Below are positions 35,643 to 43,752 of a DNA stretch of 64,000 nucleotides, one piece after another. The notes under the pieces were generated by a model. The model did not search any database and was not told the origin of the DNA. It worked only from the letters and a program-made list of their open reading frames with translations. Positions within the stretch are counted from its first letter, which is position 1, and each line of letters begins with the position of its first letter. The DNA is taken from positions 4,228,582 through 4,292,581 of the forward strand of contig NC_014364.1 of assembly GCF_000143985.1 (NCBI RefSeq). The letters are read 5' to 3'. The position numbers were made by a program, and so were the translations under genes. The DNA comes from Sediminispirochaeta smaragdinae DSM 11293. Lineage in GTDB: Bacteria; Spirochaetota; Spirochaetia; DSM-16054; Sediminispirochaetaceae.

Positions 35643-36176
35643 CTATTCGGTTCGGCCGGAAAAAAGCCCGATTATTTCTCCGACATACATGTCGTGCCAC
35701 TGCTTTTCGGGATAAAAATCAAGGAGGGAAGGATCGAGAAACCCCTCCGGAGCTATTTGCCCGGTATAAAGCTTCCGGCACTCCACTACGAGCCTCGCCT
35801 GACGAAAGGTTACCGAACCTCCCGGAAGGGCAAGCGGCTGCAGTCCCGTTTCCACGGTCTTGTCCACATCCCGACCCGATACAGAACCGCAGTAGGCAAG
35901 GGCCTTCTTCCATGATGCATCGAAAAATGAAAGGGCAAAGAGCTCTCCTTCCTGTATAAACTTCCAGGTATGCCGATTCCTTCTGACGAAGATAAAGCAA
36001 ACATCCTTGTTCCAGAGATGCCCCATCCCTCCCCAACTGGCAGTCATGGTATTCCAGGCATCGGGACTCCCGCCTGTAATCAGCATCCAGTTTCTACCGA
36101 TCTCTATACAGGGGTTGAACTGAAGCGAGTTGATGTCAACCTTTGTAAGGTATGTCGTGGCATGGTCCACGGTCAT
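35643..36176 (-). CDS. Flavin reductase-like FMN-binding protein
   Basis: A 177-residue member of the flavin reductase-like family (split-barrel FMN fold). Visible features are LITGGSPDAWNTMTASWGGMGHLW at the FMN-binding start, RRNRHTWKFI, and GELFALSFF. The start at 36176 is the best choice: the upstream extension runs into the divergent chemoreceptor gene. A GAGGT lies about 10 nt upstream, and an AAGGAGA immediately before the ATG is too close to be ideal. It leads the addB-addA genes with a 10-bp gap, which looks fortuitous rather than functional. Confidence 0.82.
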   Translation of the reverse strand: MTVDHATTYLTKVDINSLQFNPCIEIGRNWMLITGGSPDAWNTMTASWGGMGHLWNKDVCFIFVRRNRHTWKFIQEGELFALSFFDASWKKALAYCGSVSGRDVDKTVETGLQPLALPGGSVTFRQARLVVECRKLYTGQIAPEGFLDPSLLDFYPEKQWHDMYVGEIIGLFSGRTE

Positions 36177-36216
36177 TCTCCTTTGTACCTCACCATTATG
36201 GTCGATGGTTTTTTTC

Positions 36217-36245
36217 TTGCCAAGCATCTCTGAAAAAACTACCAT
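36217..36245 (+). promoter_or_regulatory. Leaderless promoter of the chemoreceptor gene
   Basis: TTGCCA (36217-36222), 17 bp, then TACCAT (36240-36245) ending 6 nt before the ATG at 36252. The AGAGGT touching the ATG is too close to act as a Shine-Dalgarno sequence and would lie at or before the start point. Confidence 0.6.
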
Positions 36246-36251
36246 AGAGGT

Positions 36252-37847
36252 ATGGTTAGCTACCTGCGACGATTTAGGATCAGCGGCCGCATTCTTGCCA
36301 TCATCGTGTTGATGCTTTTCTCTATTGCCGCCGTAGTTACTGTCTATTGGTTTGGGACTCTTTCGCTGAAAGAAAAAGCCGCGGAAGAGACTCAAAGCAT
36401 CATGATCGAAGGGGAGCGAAAGAAGCTACGGGTTGCAACCCATTCTATGGCGCTTTCCATCGGTTCGGCCATATCGCATATAGCCTACTATCAACAGCAG
36501 ATCGAATTGATCAGAGCAATGGTCGATGAGATCCGCTTCGAAGAAGACGAATCGGGGTATTTTTTCGTCTACCGAGGCACCGTAAACCTCGCTCTCCCTC
36601 CAAAAAAGGAACTACAGGGCCAGGATCTTTCAGCAAATCAGGATGCAAACGGCGTCTTTTATGTGAAGGAAATGGCAGAAGTCGCCGCCTCGGGAGGGGG
36701 CTTCGTCCGTTATATATTCGAGAAGCCCGGAGCCGGAAATCAGCCGAAACTTGCCTATGCAGAGCTTATCCCGGGAACCGATCTATGGATAGGTACGGGA
36801 ATCTACATCGACAATGTACAGGCAAAAGAAGAGGCGATCCATGCCCTCTTCGATACACAAGTAAAGAAGCTAACCCTTGGCATTCTTTTCGGCGTGTCGT
36901 TCATGCTCCTGGTGATTATTCTCCCTCTTACTCTTGCCATACGTCTGAGCATCATCCGGCCCTTGTCCAAGGCCATCACCGTTACAAAGCAGATAGCGAA
37001 CGGTAATCTTGCCGTAGAGATCGACGACATCCACTCCGACGAAACAGGAGAACTCAATAAGGCCCTGGCCACCATGGCCGGTCGCTTAACCCAAATTCTC
37101 GAAGAGATCCAGGAAACGGCAAGCCGTCTTGCCGCTAGTAGCGGGGAATTGAGTTCCACCGTTTCACAAATCTCCTCGGGAGCCAGCGAGCAGGCCGCCG
37201 CAGTTGAAGAGATTTCAGCCTCGATCGAAGAGATGAATTCAACCCTTCAGCAAACCAGCGATAACGCCCGGCAGACAGAAAAGCTCAGCGAGGAGGCCTC
37301 ACATAGTGCGGAAGAAACCGGCACCGCGGTGGAGGAATCGATTGCCACGCTGAAAACCATCGCCGACAATATCACCATCATAGACGAGATCGCCAGGCAA
37401 ACAAATCTCCTTAGCCTGAACGCCGCCATTGAGGCGGCCCGGGCAGGAGATGCAGGACAAGGCTTTGCCGTGGTTGCTTCGGAAGTTCGAAAACTCGCAG
37501 ACAGAAGCCGAAGTGCCGCCGCTGAGATTCTGGAGCTATCGGCAAAAAGCGGCAGAGTCGCGGAACATACCGGAAAAACCGTCGGAGATACCATCCCGAG
37601 AATCAAGCGGACAAACGAATTGATCCAGGAGATCAGTGCCGCCTCAAAGGAGCAGACCCACGGGATGGAACAGATCAATCAGTCCATGCTGGAATTGGAC
37701 CGGGTGACCCAGCAAAATGCATCGGCATCCGAAGAGATCGCCTCAACGGGAAAAGCCCTTGCGGATGAGGCGGAACGTCTTCGGGAAACCTTGAATTACT
37801 TTCATACCACAGAGAGGAAGGAGCTTGAATATGGATCTGAAGCTTAA
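36252..37847 (+). CDS. Methyl-accepting chemotaxis protein with Cache sensor
   Basis: 531 residues. There is a membrane segment at about 13-35, then a periplasmic single-Cache domain (about 40-190; [35 protein letters not shown]), a second membrane segment (about 195-217), HAMP (about 218-270, [20 protein letters not shown]) and an MCP signalling domain. The signalling tip is [43 protein letters not shown]. It senses a ligand outside and controls CheA; the ligand is unknown. The gene is first in an operon with the SDR and MarC genes. Confidence 0.93.
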   Translation: MVSYLRRFRISGRILAIIVLMLFSIAAVVTVYWFGTLSLKEKAAEETQSIMIEGERKKLRVATHSMALSIGSAISHIAYYQQQIELIRAMVDEIRFEEDESGYFFVYRGTVNLALPPKKELQGQDLSANQDANGVFYVKEMAEVAASGGGFVRYIFEKPGAGNQPKLAYAELIPGTDLWIGTGIYIDNVQAKEEAIHALFDTQVKKLTLGILFGVSFMLLVIILPLTLAIRLSIIRPLSKAITVTKQIANGNLAVEIDDIHSDETGELNKALATMAGRLTQILEEIQETASRLAASSGELSSTVSQISSGASEQAAAVEEISASIEEMNSTLQQTSDNARQTEKLSEEASHSAEETGTAVEESIATLKTIADNITIIDEIARQTNLLSLNAAIEAARAGDAGQGFAVVASEVRKLADRSRSAAAEILELSAKSGRVAEHTGKTVGDTIPRIKRTNELIQEISAASKEQTHGMEQINQSMLELDRVTQQNASASEEIASTGKALADEAERLRETLNYFHTTERKELEYGSEA

Positions 37848-38619
37848 GGGAAAAACGCTCTTTATCGCAGCCGCGAGTCGGGGGCTCGGCTTTGCAACGG
37901 CCATGGCAGCCGCGAAAGAGGGAGCCAAAGTGGTCATCGGCAGCAGAGACGAGGATGCGATTCAGGCCGCAGCCAAGAAAATTACAAAAGAAAGCGGGGT
38001 AACGTGCATCGGGTTACCGCTGGAAATGCGGGAATACGCTTCAATACGTCGCTGGATTGGAGAGGGGACAAAGGCTGCCGGAGCCGTGAACGGGCTTTTA
38101 GTCAACGCAGGGGGACCTCCTCCCGGAGGGTTTTCAGATTTTTCAGACGAGGATTGGCAGGATGCTTTTGAATTGACGCTTCTCTCATCCATTCGTCTTA
38201 TTCGGGAGGCGGTGGAGCATTTTGCCTCCGGAGGTGGAGGAATTTTAACGGTCACCAGCTCTTCTATCAAAGAACCAATCGCAAACTTGATCCTGTCGAA
38301 TGTCATGCGCAGCGGTGTGGCAAGTCTTGTCAAAAGCCTTTCCAGAGAGCTCGCCCCTCGCAAAATTAGAGTTAACAACATAATACCAGGTTATTTCGAC
38401 ACCGATCGCCTCAGGAAACTGGATGAAAATGCCGCAGAGATAGAAGATATTCCCGTAGATGCGATGAGGCAAAAACGGCAGACACAGATTCCGGCAGGCC
38501 GATATGGGGAACCAGAAGAGTTCGGCGCGGCGGCGGCCTTTCTCCTCTCCCCCGCCGCATCTTACGTAACAGGTCACTCATTCACCATAGACGGGGGCGC
38601 CATGCATACAGTATGGTAA
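37831..38619 (+). CDS. Atypical SDR-fold protein lacking the catalytic Tyr
   Basis: A 262-residue Rossmann-fold protein of the SDR superfamily. The cofactor loop is altered to [10 protein letters not shown], and [10 protein letters not shown] replaces NNAG. The position of the catalytic YxxxK is LSNVMRSG, so both Tyr and Lys are missing, though SSSIKEP keeps the Ser. The C-terminal [11 protein letters not shown] is typical. It belongs to a recognisable subgroup with NAGGPPPG and 'NLxLSNxxR' motifs, whose activity I cannot state. The start at 37831 has AAGGAG 7 nt upstream and overlaps the MCP gene by 17 bp. Confidence 0.85.
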   Translation: MDLKLKGKTLFIAAASRGLGFATAMAAAKEGAKVVIGSRDEDAIQAAAKKITKESGVTCIGLPLEMREYASIRRWIGEGTKAAGAVNGLLVNAGGPPPGGFSDFSDEDWQDAFELTLLSSIRLIREAVEHFASGGGGILTVTSSSIKEPIANLILSNVMRSGVASLVKSLSRELAPRKIRVNNIIPGYFDTDRLRKLDENAAEIEDIPVDAMRQKRQTQIPAGRYGEPEEFGAAAAFLLSPAASYVTGHSFTIDGGAMHTVW

Positions 38620-38625
38620 GCCGTT

Positions 38626-39237
38626 ATGGAACTCTTTAACGGTAATGATTTCTTCAACAGTTTTCTCATGTTGCTGGCGCTGATCAATCCGATCAGCAAG
38701 GTATTCGTTATTGCCACCCTGTCAAAGGAGTACCCCCGCGGGGAGGTCAACAGGGTGGTATTTAGAAGTTCGGTCATTGCCATGGGGATCCTCCTCATTT
38801 TCGGCCTGACCGGTAACTTCATTCTCAGCAAGCTCTTCCATGTCGAACTCTACAGCTTCAAGCTTGCCGGAGGCTTCATACTTGCGGTCAGAGGCTACAC
38901 TGCTTTGAATAAAGGGCTTTTCTTCGAACTAAGCCATGGACAGAAACTGCACGATGCATCGGTGGTTCCCATTGCCAGTCCGATGATTGCCGGTCCCGCC
39001 ACCATCACCGCTTCGGTCAGCCTCCAGACCATGTACGGAATCGGCAGTGTGCTGACGGCCATCGTGATGGTTATCGCCGTCAATATGATTGTGATGCTGT
39101 TCAGCGAGGAAATCGGAAATGTTCTCAATCGTTACAATCTCATGGGAGCCTTGATTCGGATTACAGGCCTGATCGTTTGCACGATGGGGGTACAGATGAT
39201 GGCAAACGGAGTACTTGATATCAGGCTGCTCATGTAG
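38626..39237 (+). CDS. MarC-family integral membrane protein
   Basis: A 203-residue protein with six hydrophobic segments of the MarC/YhgN family (FLMLLALINPISKVFVIATLS near the start; AVRGYTALNKG; PIASPMIAGPATITASV, the family's conserved PLAxPxxAGPGAI-type segment). Function is unclear in the family as a whole. The gap after the SDR gene is 6 bp, so it is the third gene of the operon. Insertion of the IS at 39249 lies only 11 bp beyond its stop. Confidence 0.9.
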   Translation: MELFNGNDFFNSFLMLLALINPISKVFVIATLSKEYPRGEVNRVVFRSSVIAMGILLIFGLTGNFILSKLFHVELYSFKLAGGFILAVRGYTALNKGLFFELSHGQKLHDASVVPIASPMIAGPATITASVSLQTMYGIGSVLTAIVMVIAVNMIVMLFSEEIGNVLNRYNLMGALIRITGLIVCTMGVQMMANGVLDIRLLM

Positions 39238-39248
39238 CCTGTAACTAG

Positions 39249-39266
39249 TGTCCGGAATCGTGGTGG
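39249..39266 (+). repeat. Left terminal inverted repeat of the outer IS
   Basis: Identical over 18 bp to the left end of the mini element (5174-5191), and 17 of 18 with the right end of this IS read on the opposite strand. It marks the outer boundary of the element. Confidence 0.9.
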
Positions 39267-39770
39267 AAAATGAATAAAATCTCCTTTTCTCGTAGTTACT
39301 TATAGTAAGAACAATACGAAAAAGGAGTTTCCCATGTTCCATCCCCCCTTCTGCCCCAACCCCCATTGCCTCAACCACTTCTCTCCCTCCGGCCACTGGT
39401 TCTTTAGAACAGGCTCCTACTCCACCCAAACCTCTCCCCGCATCCAAAAGTTCAAATGCAAAACCTGCCACCTCTCCTTCTCCACTCGCACCTTCAGCAT
39501 CGACTACTGGACCCATTTCCACCTCCCCTACACAACCATCCTCTCTCACCTCGTCACCAGCTCCGGTATCAGAGACCTCTCCCGTATCCTTAAGGTCTCA
39601 TGCTCCACCATCTCAGACCGTATCCGTCGCCTTTCCCACCAGTGCCTTGCCTCTTCCGCCTCCCTCACCTCAGACATGAACCTCCACGAAGACCTGGTCG
39701 CAGACGGCTTTGTGAAGGGTTATCCTAAAAGTGCAGTCTAAAAACACCCGAAAATAAAAGGGGTGGATTT

Positions 39771-40046
39771 ATGAGACGTTATAACGAAGAGTTTAGGGAG
39801 CAAGCATTAAAGCTGTCGGATGAGATTGGAGTAAAAAAAGCAGCGGAACAGCTGGGAATCATTTACGGGACACTAATGGACTGGAGGAAAAGCAGAAACC
39901 GGAAAAAGGAGGGTTCGGCAGAACCTGAAATACTACCGTTGACGGAACGGGAACGGCACATGCTCAAGGAGATACATGAGTTGAAGGAAGCGAATGAGAT
40001 CCTGAAGGATGCCCTGGGTTTTTTCGTAAAAGACCGGAAGAAGTAA
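39771..40046 (+). CDS. IS3-family transposase OrfA
   Basis: A 91-residue protein with an N-terminal helix-turn-helix (EEFREQALKLSDEIGVKKAAEQLGI, then TLMDWRKSR) and a leucine-zipper-like helix (ERERHMLKEIHELKEANEILKDAL). It binds the IS ends. Its last codons contain the frameshift heptamer T TTT TTC (40019-40025), after which a -1 shift joins it to OrfB. It ends 11 bp before the OrfB ATG. Confidence 0.93.
   Translation: MRRYNEEFREQALKLSDEIGVKKAAEQLGIIYGTLMDWRKSRNRKKEGSAEPEILPLTERERHMLKEIHELKEANEILKDALGFFVKDRKK
40019..40025 (+). promoter_or_regulatory. Candidate -1 frameshift site between OrfA and OrfB
   Basis: T TTT TTC is in phase with OrfA codons (GGT TTT TTC) as X XXY YYZ. The -1 frame is open from here through the OrfB ATG at 40058, so slippage would give the OrfAB fusion that is the active transposase in IS3 elements. 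A Shine-Dalgarno AAAAGGAG before OrfB may enhance slippage and also start OrfB. Confidence 0.7.
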
Positions 40047-40057
40047 GCAAAAGGAGC

Positions 40058-40945
40058 ATGTTCGGATACATCCGAGAAACAAAGGGAAGGAAAAGATTTT
40101 CAGTTGTGCGGATGTGTAAAGCCCTAAAAGTCAGCGAAACAGGATATTACAAGTGGAAACGCACGGGTAATAAGCCGAAAGCATGGCAGCTTCTTCTGGT
40201 CAAAATCCATAAGATTCTTGATGAGCACCCGGATAATCAGAATTATGGGATAAAGAGAATCCTGATAGCACTGGAGCAACGGGGAGAGCGAGTATCACGA
40301 TCAACAGTCATCAGAGCCATGAGAAAGGGAAATCTTCTTCATGCAAGCCCCAGAAGACCGGAGGGAGTGACAAAAGCGGAGGAAAAAGCACAGAGGCCGA
40401 AGAACCTTCTCCAGAGGGACTTTAGTGCAACGGGTCCGAATGAGAAATGGCTTACTGATATAACGCAGATACCCTGTTTAGACGGCACACTTTACATAGC
40501 CCCGATCTTTGACTGCTTTGGTGGAGAGATTATTGCACTGGCAATGGAGAGCACCATGAAGAAAGAGCTTTGTATACAAGCGGTGAAGGAGGCATATAGA
40601 ACCAGGAATCCGGGAAGTGGGGTAATTATTCACAGTGATGCGGGAAGTCAGTACACCAGTGAGTTGTACAAGAAAACACTCGGAGGATTCCACGCTGTAC
40701 AGAGTATGAGCGATGTGGGGAAGTGCTACGACAATGCGCGTATGGAAAGCTTTTTTGCGACACTGAAAAAGGAAAAACTGTATCAAATGAACACCATGAA
40801 AAGGACTAGGGAAGATGTAAAAACCATAGTCTGGCGCTACGTCATGGTATACTACAACCGACAGCGTATAAGCACGGTGAACAAAGGCGGCTTACCGCCG
40901 ACTATGTTCAGGATTCAGGCCGCAGCAAGACAGGCTGCTGCTTAG
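40058..40945 (+). CDS. IS3-family transposase OrfB (rve/DDE integrase domain)
   Basis: A 295-residue catalytic part. Residues about 1-110 are an HTH_21 region (VRMCKALKVSETGYYKWK; DNQNYGIKRILIAL). The integrase core shows D, D and E in WLTDITQIP, IIHSDAGSQYTS and NARMESFFATLKKE, and ends with the usual RISTVNKGGLPPTMF. No stop or frameshift is seen inside it, so the element could still be mobile. It lies in the -1 frame relative to OrfA. Confidence 0.95.
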   Translation: MFGYIRETKGRKRFSVVRMCKALKVSETGYYKWKRTGNKPKAWQLLLVKIHKILDEHPDNQNYGIKRILIALEQRGERVSRSTVIRAMRKGNLLHASPRRPEGVTKAEEKAQRPKNLLQRDFSATGPNEKWLTDITQIPCLDGTLYIAPIFDCFGGEIIALAMESTMKKELCIQAVKEAYRTRNPGSGVIIHSDAGSQYTSELYKKTLGGFHAVQSMSDVGKCYDNARMESFFATLKKEKLYQMNTMKRTREDVKTIVWRYVMVYYNRQRISTVNKGGLPPTMFRIQAAARQAAA

Positions 40946-41746
40946 CATAACATTTGGGGCGTTTGGGGTCTGCACTTATTTTGACTTTTCCATTGAAAGC
41001 TTTGTCTGTTCCCAGTACCTCCCCAACAACATCCACATCCTGGCAGGAAAAGACTCCCAGTTCTGGTTCCTCTCCGACTATGCACAGCTGACCAGAAAGG
41101 GACGAATGACCTGCTATCAGAAGAAGAAAAACAGGGTGATCAAGGAGAAGCTAAAGGTCTATAGAGGAAGTGTTTATCAGTCGTTTCAGAATGTCGTGGC
41201 AAAGGTGCTTGCCCTGACCGAGCAATCGGGGCGGAGTACAGTGAAACTCTATACCGATGAGCATACGCAATACAAAAGGGTGATGAAGGGACTACCGGAA
41301 GAGATGGCAGGAATGATAGAGCACCACAGGATCAGCTCGAAGAGGGTTCGGGATCTGTGTAATCCCCTCTTTAGTGTGAATTATCTTGACAGGGAGATAC
41401 GGAAGGATGACTCGGATCATGTGAGGCAGACGGTCCAGTTTGCAAGGAGTACGGTGAACATGCTGGAGCGGCTTGAGATCTACCGGTATTATCACAACTT
41501 TATGAAGCCCTATCGGGTTGGGGGAAAGGATGAGAAGCGGGGGCAGACACATGGGGTGGTGGCTGGGATAGAGGGGAAGAGGATAGCGTCCGAGCTGAGG
41601 ACTCTTTACAGTAGGCGGAGGTTTTTCTTACGGAATCAGCCTATGAATCGGAGTGGGAGGGAGCTGTGGGTCAGGTGTATTCCTACACCCTTACGGTGGA
41701 TGATTGACTATCTGCCCTCTTATGCATGGGCTTAAAGGTAAAGGAA

Positions 41747-41764
41747 TCACCACGATTCCGGACA
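41747..41764 (-). repeat. Right terminal inverted repeat of the outer IS
   Basis: The reverse complement of this 18-mer matches the left end at 17 positions. The histidine kinase promoter box TATAAT starts 15 bp beyond it, so the IS end borders that gene's control region. Confidence 0.9.
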
Positions 41765-41778
41765 GTAGATACATGTAG

Positions 41779-41784
41779 TATAAT
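41779..41784 (+). promoter_or_regulatory. -10 box of the two-component operon next to the IS end
   Basis: A perfect TATAAT ends 10 nt before the chosen ATG at 41795. With a 17-bp spacer the -35 position (41756-41761, TTCCGG) falls inside the IS terminal repeat, so present transcription may use an IS-derived -35. Confidence 0.5.
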
Positions 41785-41794
41785 GGAAGCCATA

Positions 41795-42967
41795 ATGCTT
41801 CGTTTCGACCATTATCGATGCCGCATTCTGGCGCTATCCGTTCTCATCGCATTATCTTTCGCCTATCCGTTTTCGACGAAAGCATCAATCCTTGCCCTTG
41901 CCCTAACATTCGCAACCATGGGATTGCGCTTTCTTCCCATTATCCCCTCCACCTTGGCGCTTCTCGGAGAATTACTCTTCATCGTTTTCGGGGCGGCTGC
42001 ATCCGGTGTGACTCCGCTTCTATTTTTCGCTCCTCTGGTCGGATCAAGAATCGCCGTCGACGCAGCACAGAACAGCGGCTGGAAATTGCGTCTTCCCTTT
42101 GCCGTAAGCGTGATCGGCCCCTGTGCGGCGGGCCTCCTATCGCTTTCTCCCTTTCTCCCGTTCTTCGCAGCGACCGCAATTGTCACTCCGTTGGTCCTCT
42201 TGTTTACCCTTCTTCTGATACGGAATCAGGAAGCGAAACGGCTGGAAATAGAGAAGCGCCTTAAAACAAAAGAGGCAATTCTTTCCACCCTGGCCCACGA
42301 AATACGCACCCCCCTCACCGTCATTCAGTCTACCGTCGATCTTTTGATCGAAGAAAGGATTGGGCCCCTGGAAGAACGCCAACACCAATTTCTCTCTTCG
42401 GTGGGAAGCAATGTGCAAAGGCTGGTCACCCTTTCCGATACCATTCTGGCAAGTATCAAAGTAGAAAGTGCCTGGTTTACCATCAAGGTTAAGCCCATCG
42501 ATATCAGAAAGGTCATCAAGAATGTGGCCCTTCACATGCGACCGATCCTCGAAGCTAAAGGAATCGAGCTGCGTTACTCCTTTCCGAAACTGCTCTCCCG
42601 CCCCCCTGCCGATGAGGGATGGATACATCAGGTCCTAGTCAACCTGGTGCACAACGCCGTCAAGCACATGCGAAGAGGGGGCAGTGTCATCATATCGGTC
42701 AACGAAAACGAGCAGGCGGTGGTGGTATCGGTGAACGACAATGGTTCCGGAATTCGTACGGGAGAGCAGCCGCAGGTATTTACCGAGTTCTTTCAGGGGG
42801 GGATCCTCTCGGGTGCCCAGCTCGAGGGGGCTGGACTTGGTTTGGCTATTGTCAAGCGGGTAATCGAAAAGCATAATGGGAAGGTCTATGTGGGATCGGT
42901 GGAGGGTTCGGGAACCACGGTTTCCTTCACGCTTCCCCTTGACGGAGTAGTTACCGAAAATGAATAG
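41795..42967 (+). CDS. Membrane sensor histidine kinase
   Basis: A 390-residue kinase. Residues about 5-155 contain five or six hydrophobic segments with no large periplasmic domain, so it senses within or near the membrane. HisKA carries the phospho-His in LSTLAHEIRTPLTVIQ (about 190), and the catalytic domain shows NLVHNAVKHMR (N box), DNGSGI (G1) and GAGLGLAIVK (G2). The start at 41795 is chosen because it lies just after TATAAT; longer forms begin inside the IS. It overlaps the response regulator gene by 8 bp. The signal may be iron, as the next operon encodes an iron-type importer (inference). Confidence 0.9.
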   Translation: MLRFDHYRCRILALSVLIALSFAYPFSTKASILALALTFATMGLRFLPIIPSTLALLGELLFIVFGAAASGVTPLLFFAPLVGSRIAVDAAQNSGWKLRLPFAVSVIGPCAAGLLSLSPFLPFFAATAIVTPLVLLFTLLLIRNQEAKRLEIEKRLKTKEAILSTLAHEIRTPLTVIQSTVDLLIEERIGPLEERQHQFLSSVGSNVQRLVTLSDTILASIKVESAWFTIKVKPIDIRKVIKNVALHMRPILEAKGIELRYSFPKLLSRPPADEGWIHQVLVNLVHNAVKHMRRGGSVIISVNENEQAVVVSVNDNGSGIRTGEQPQVFTEFFQGGILSGAQLEGAGLGLAIVKRVIEKHNGKVYVGSVEGSGTTVSFTLPLDGVVTENE

Positions 42968-43658
42968 CGACAAACATATTCTCGTTGTCGACGATGAGCC
43001 GCATATTTTGCAGATCCTCCACTTTCTCCTGACCGACGAGGGGTATCAGGTTACCACAGTGGAGACGGGGGAAGCCGCAGTAGAGACCGCCGACAGCGAA
43101 GACTTCGATTTGGTCGTCCTGGACCTGGCTTTACCCGGTATAGACGGCTTTTCGGTCTGCCGGACCCTCCGAGACAAGGGCATTCCGATTTTGATATTAA
43201 GCAGTCACGACGAGGATGATTACGTCGTTTCAGGCCTGGAGCTGGGAGCCCTGGACTATGTTCGCAAGCCCTTTAATCACCGCGAATTAATCCTGCGGGT
43301 GGCGAACCTGATCGGAAGAAACGATGGCGAGGAAAGGCCGCAAGGGATAGTCAGCGAAGGAGTTTCCGTCAACCTCGATTCCGAAGAGGTGCTATGCAGG
43401 GGAGAACGGGTCCGCCTAACTCCTACCGAGTATCTTCTTCTTGTGTTGCTGATGAAGCAAAAGGGAGCGGTAGTCACCTGGGAGGAAATTCTTCGGGAAG
43501 TGTGGGGAACCGAAGAGTGGGACGGATATCGCCAAATGATCAAGGTAAATATTCAGCGTCTTCGCACCAAGGTGGAACAGGATCCCCATAATCCGCGAAT
43601 CATCGTCAATCAGTGGGGACGCGGTTACCGCTTCGCTCTTCCCGTTACTATTTCGTAA
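42960..43658 (+). CDS. OmpR/PhoB-family response regulator
   Basis: A 232-residue regulator. The receiver domain (about 1-120) has the acidic pair DDE, phospho-Asp in VVLDLALPGIDG (about 56), the T/S position in ILILSS and Lys in VRKPFN. The C-terminal winged helix (about 130-228) has the Trans_reg_C pattern LTPTEYLLLVLLM...VNIQRLRTKVE...WGRGYRF. It pairs with the overlapping kinase gene. Three 11-bp-spaced repeats begin at its own stop codon region and lead into the promoter of the importer operon, making that operon its likely target. Confidence 0.93.
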   Translation: MNSDKHILVVDDEPHILQILHFLLTDEGYQVTTVETGEAAVETADSEDFDLVVLDLALPGIDGFSVCRTLRDKGIPILILSSHDEDDYVVSGLELGALDYVRKPFNHRELILRVANLIGRNDGEERPQGIVSEGVSVNLDSEEVLCRGERVRLTPTEYLLLVLLMKQKGAVVTWEEILREVWGTEEWDGYRQMIKVNIQRLRTKVEQDPHNPRIIVNQWGRGYRFALPVTIS

Positions 43659-43710
43659 CTCCATTGTAACCGGATTGTTTCTTGTCTCCGTTCGGGGGAG
43701 ATCCTACACT
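43652..43710 (+). promoter_or_regulatory. Importer operon promoter with three 11-bp-spaced repeats
   Basis: TTCGTAAC (43652-43659), ATTGTAAC (43663-43670) and ATTGTTTC (43674-43681) recur with exactly 11-bp spacing, the pattern bound by OmpR/PhoB-family dimers. They abut TTGTCT (43682-43687), a 17-bp spacer and TACACT (43705-43710), in the position of an activator site. Confidence 0.6.
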
Positions 43711-43752
43711 GTAAGGGATCTAGTCATAAACCCAAACAGGAGGAGAACTGTT

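Larger units (their letters stand above)
39713..40992. mobile_element. IS3-family insertion sequence, 1,280 bp, intact
   Basis: It begins with TG (39713) and ends with CA (40992) and is flanked by a 3-bp target duplication TTG (39710-39712 and 40993-40995). The imperfect inverted ends share AAGTGCAG about 15 bp inside each end (left 39713-39740; right end about 40965-40992). It carries orfA and orfB with complete catalytic residues. The insertion point is inside the zinc-finger transposase gene, which dates it after that IS. Confidence 0.92.
39334..41735 (+). pseudogene. Transposase of outer IS, interrupted by IS3 element
   Basis: The N-terminal part (39334-39712) holds a zinc-ribbon (CPNPHC...CKTCHLSF) and an HTH (SGIRDLSRILKVSCSTISDRI), and reaches DGF. 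Removing 39713-40995 restores the frame as ADGF-ESFVCSQY, and the rest runs to 41735. DDE candidates are VADGFESF, LYTDEHTQY and ERLEIYRYYHNFMKPYR. AAAGGAG lies 6 nt before the ATG. A Met at 41106 could start a short C-terminal product, but the transposase is inactive as it stands. Base composition switches from pyrimidine-rich at the 5' end to purine-rich at the 3' end. Confidence 0.88.
39249..41764. mobile_element. Insertion sequence with zinc-ribbon DDE transposase, disrupted
   Basis: The terminal inverted repeats are TGTCCGGAATCGTGGTGG at 39249-39266 and its inverted copy at 41747-41764 (17 of 18 matches). Without the nested IS3 element (1,280 bp plus 3-bp duplication) the length is 1,233 bp. 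The flanks are CTAG on the left and GTAG on the right, an imperfect 4-bp duplication. The same ends occur in the mini element at 5174. I do not assign an IS family; the transposase has a Cys-rich zinc finger like IS1/IS1595 relatives. Confidence 0.9.

Noticed and set aside
39741-41105. Two separate unrelated transposases in a row
   Set aside because: The 3-bp target duplication and restored frame show one gene interrupted by a second element.
41726-41794. Longer start of the histidine kinase within the IS
   Set aside because: These codons lie in the IS end and upstream of the TATAAT box; the ATG at 41795 fits better.
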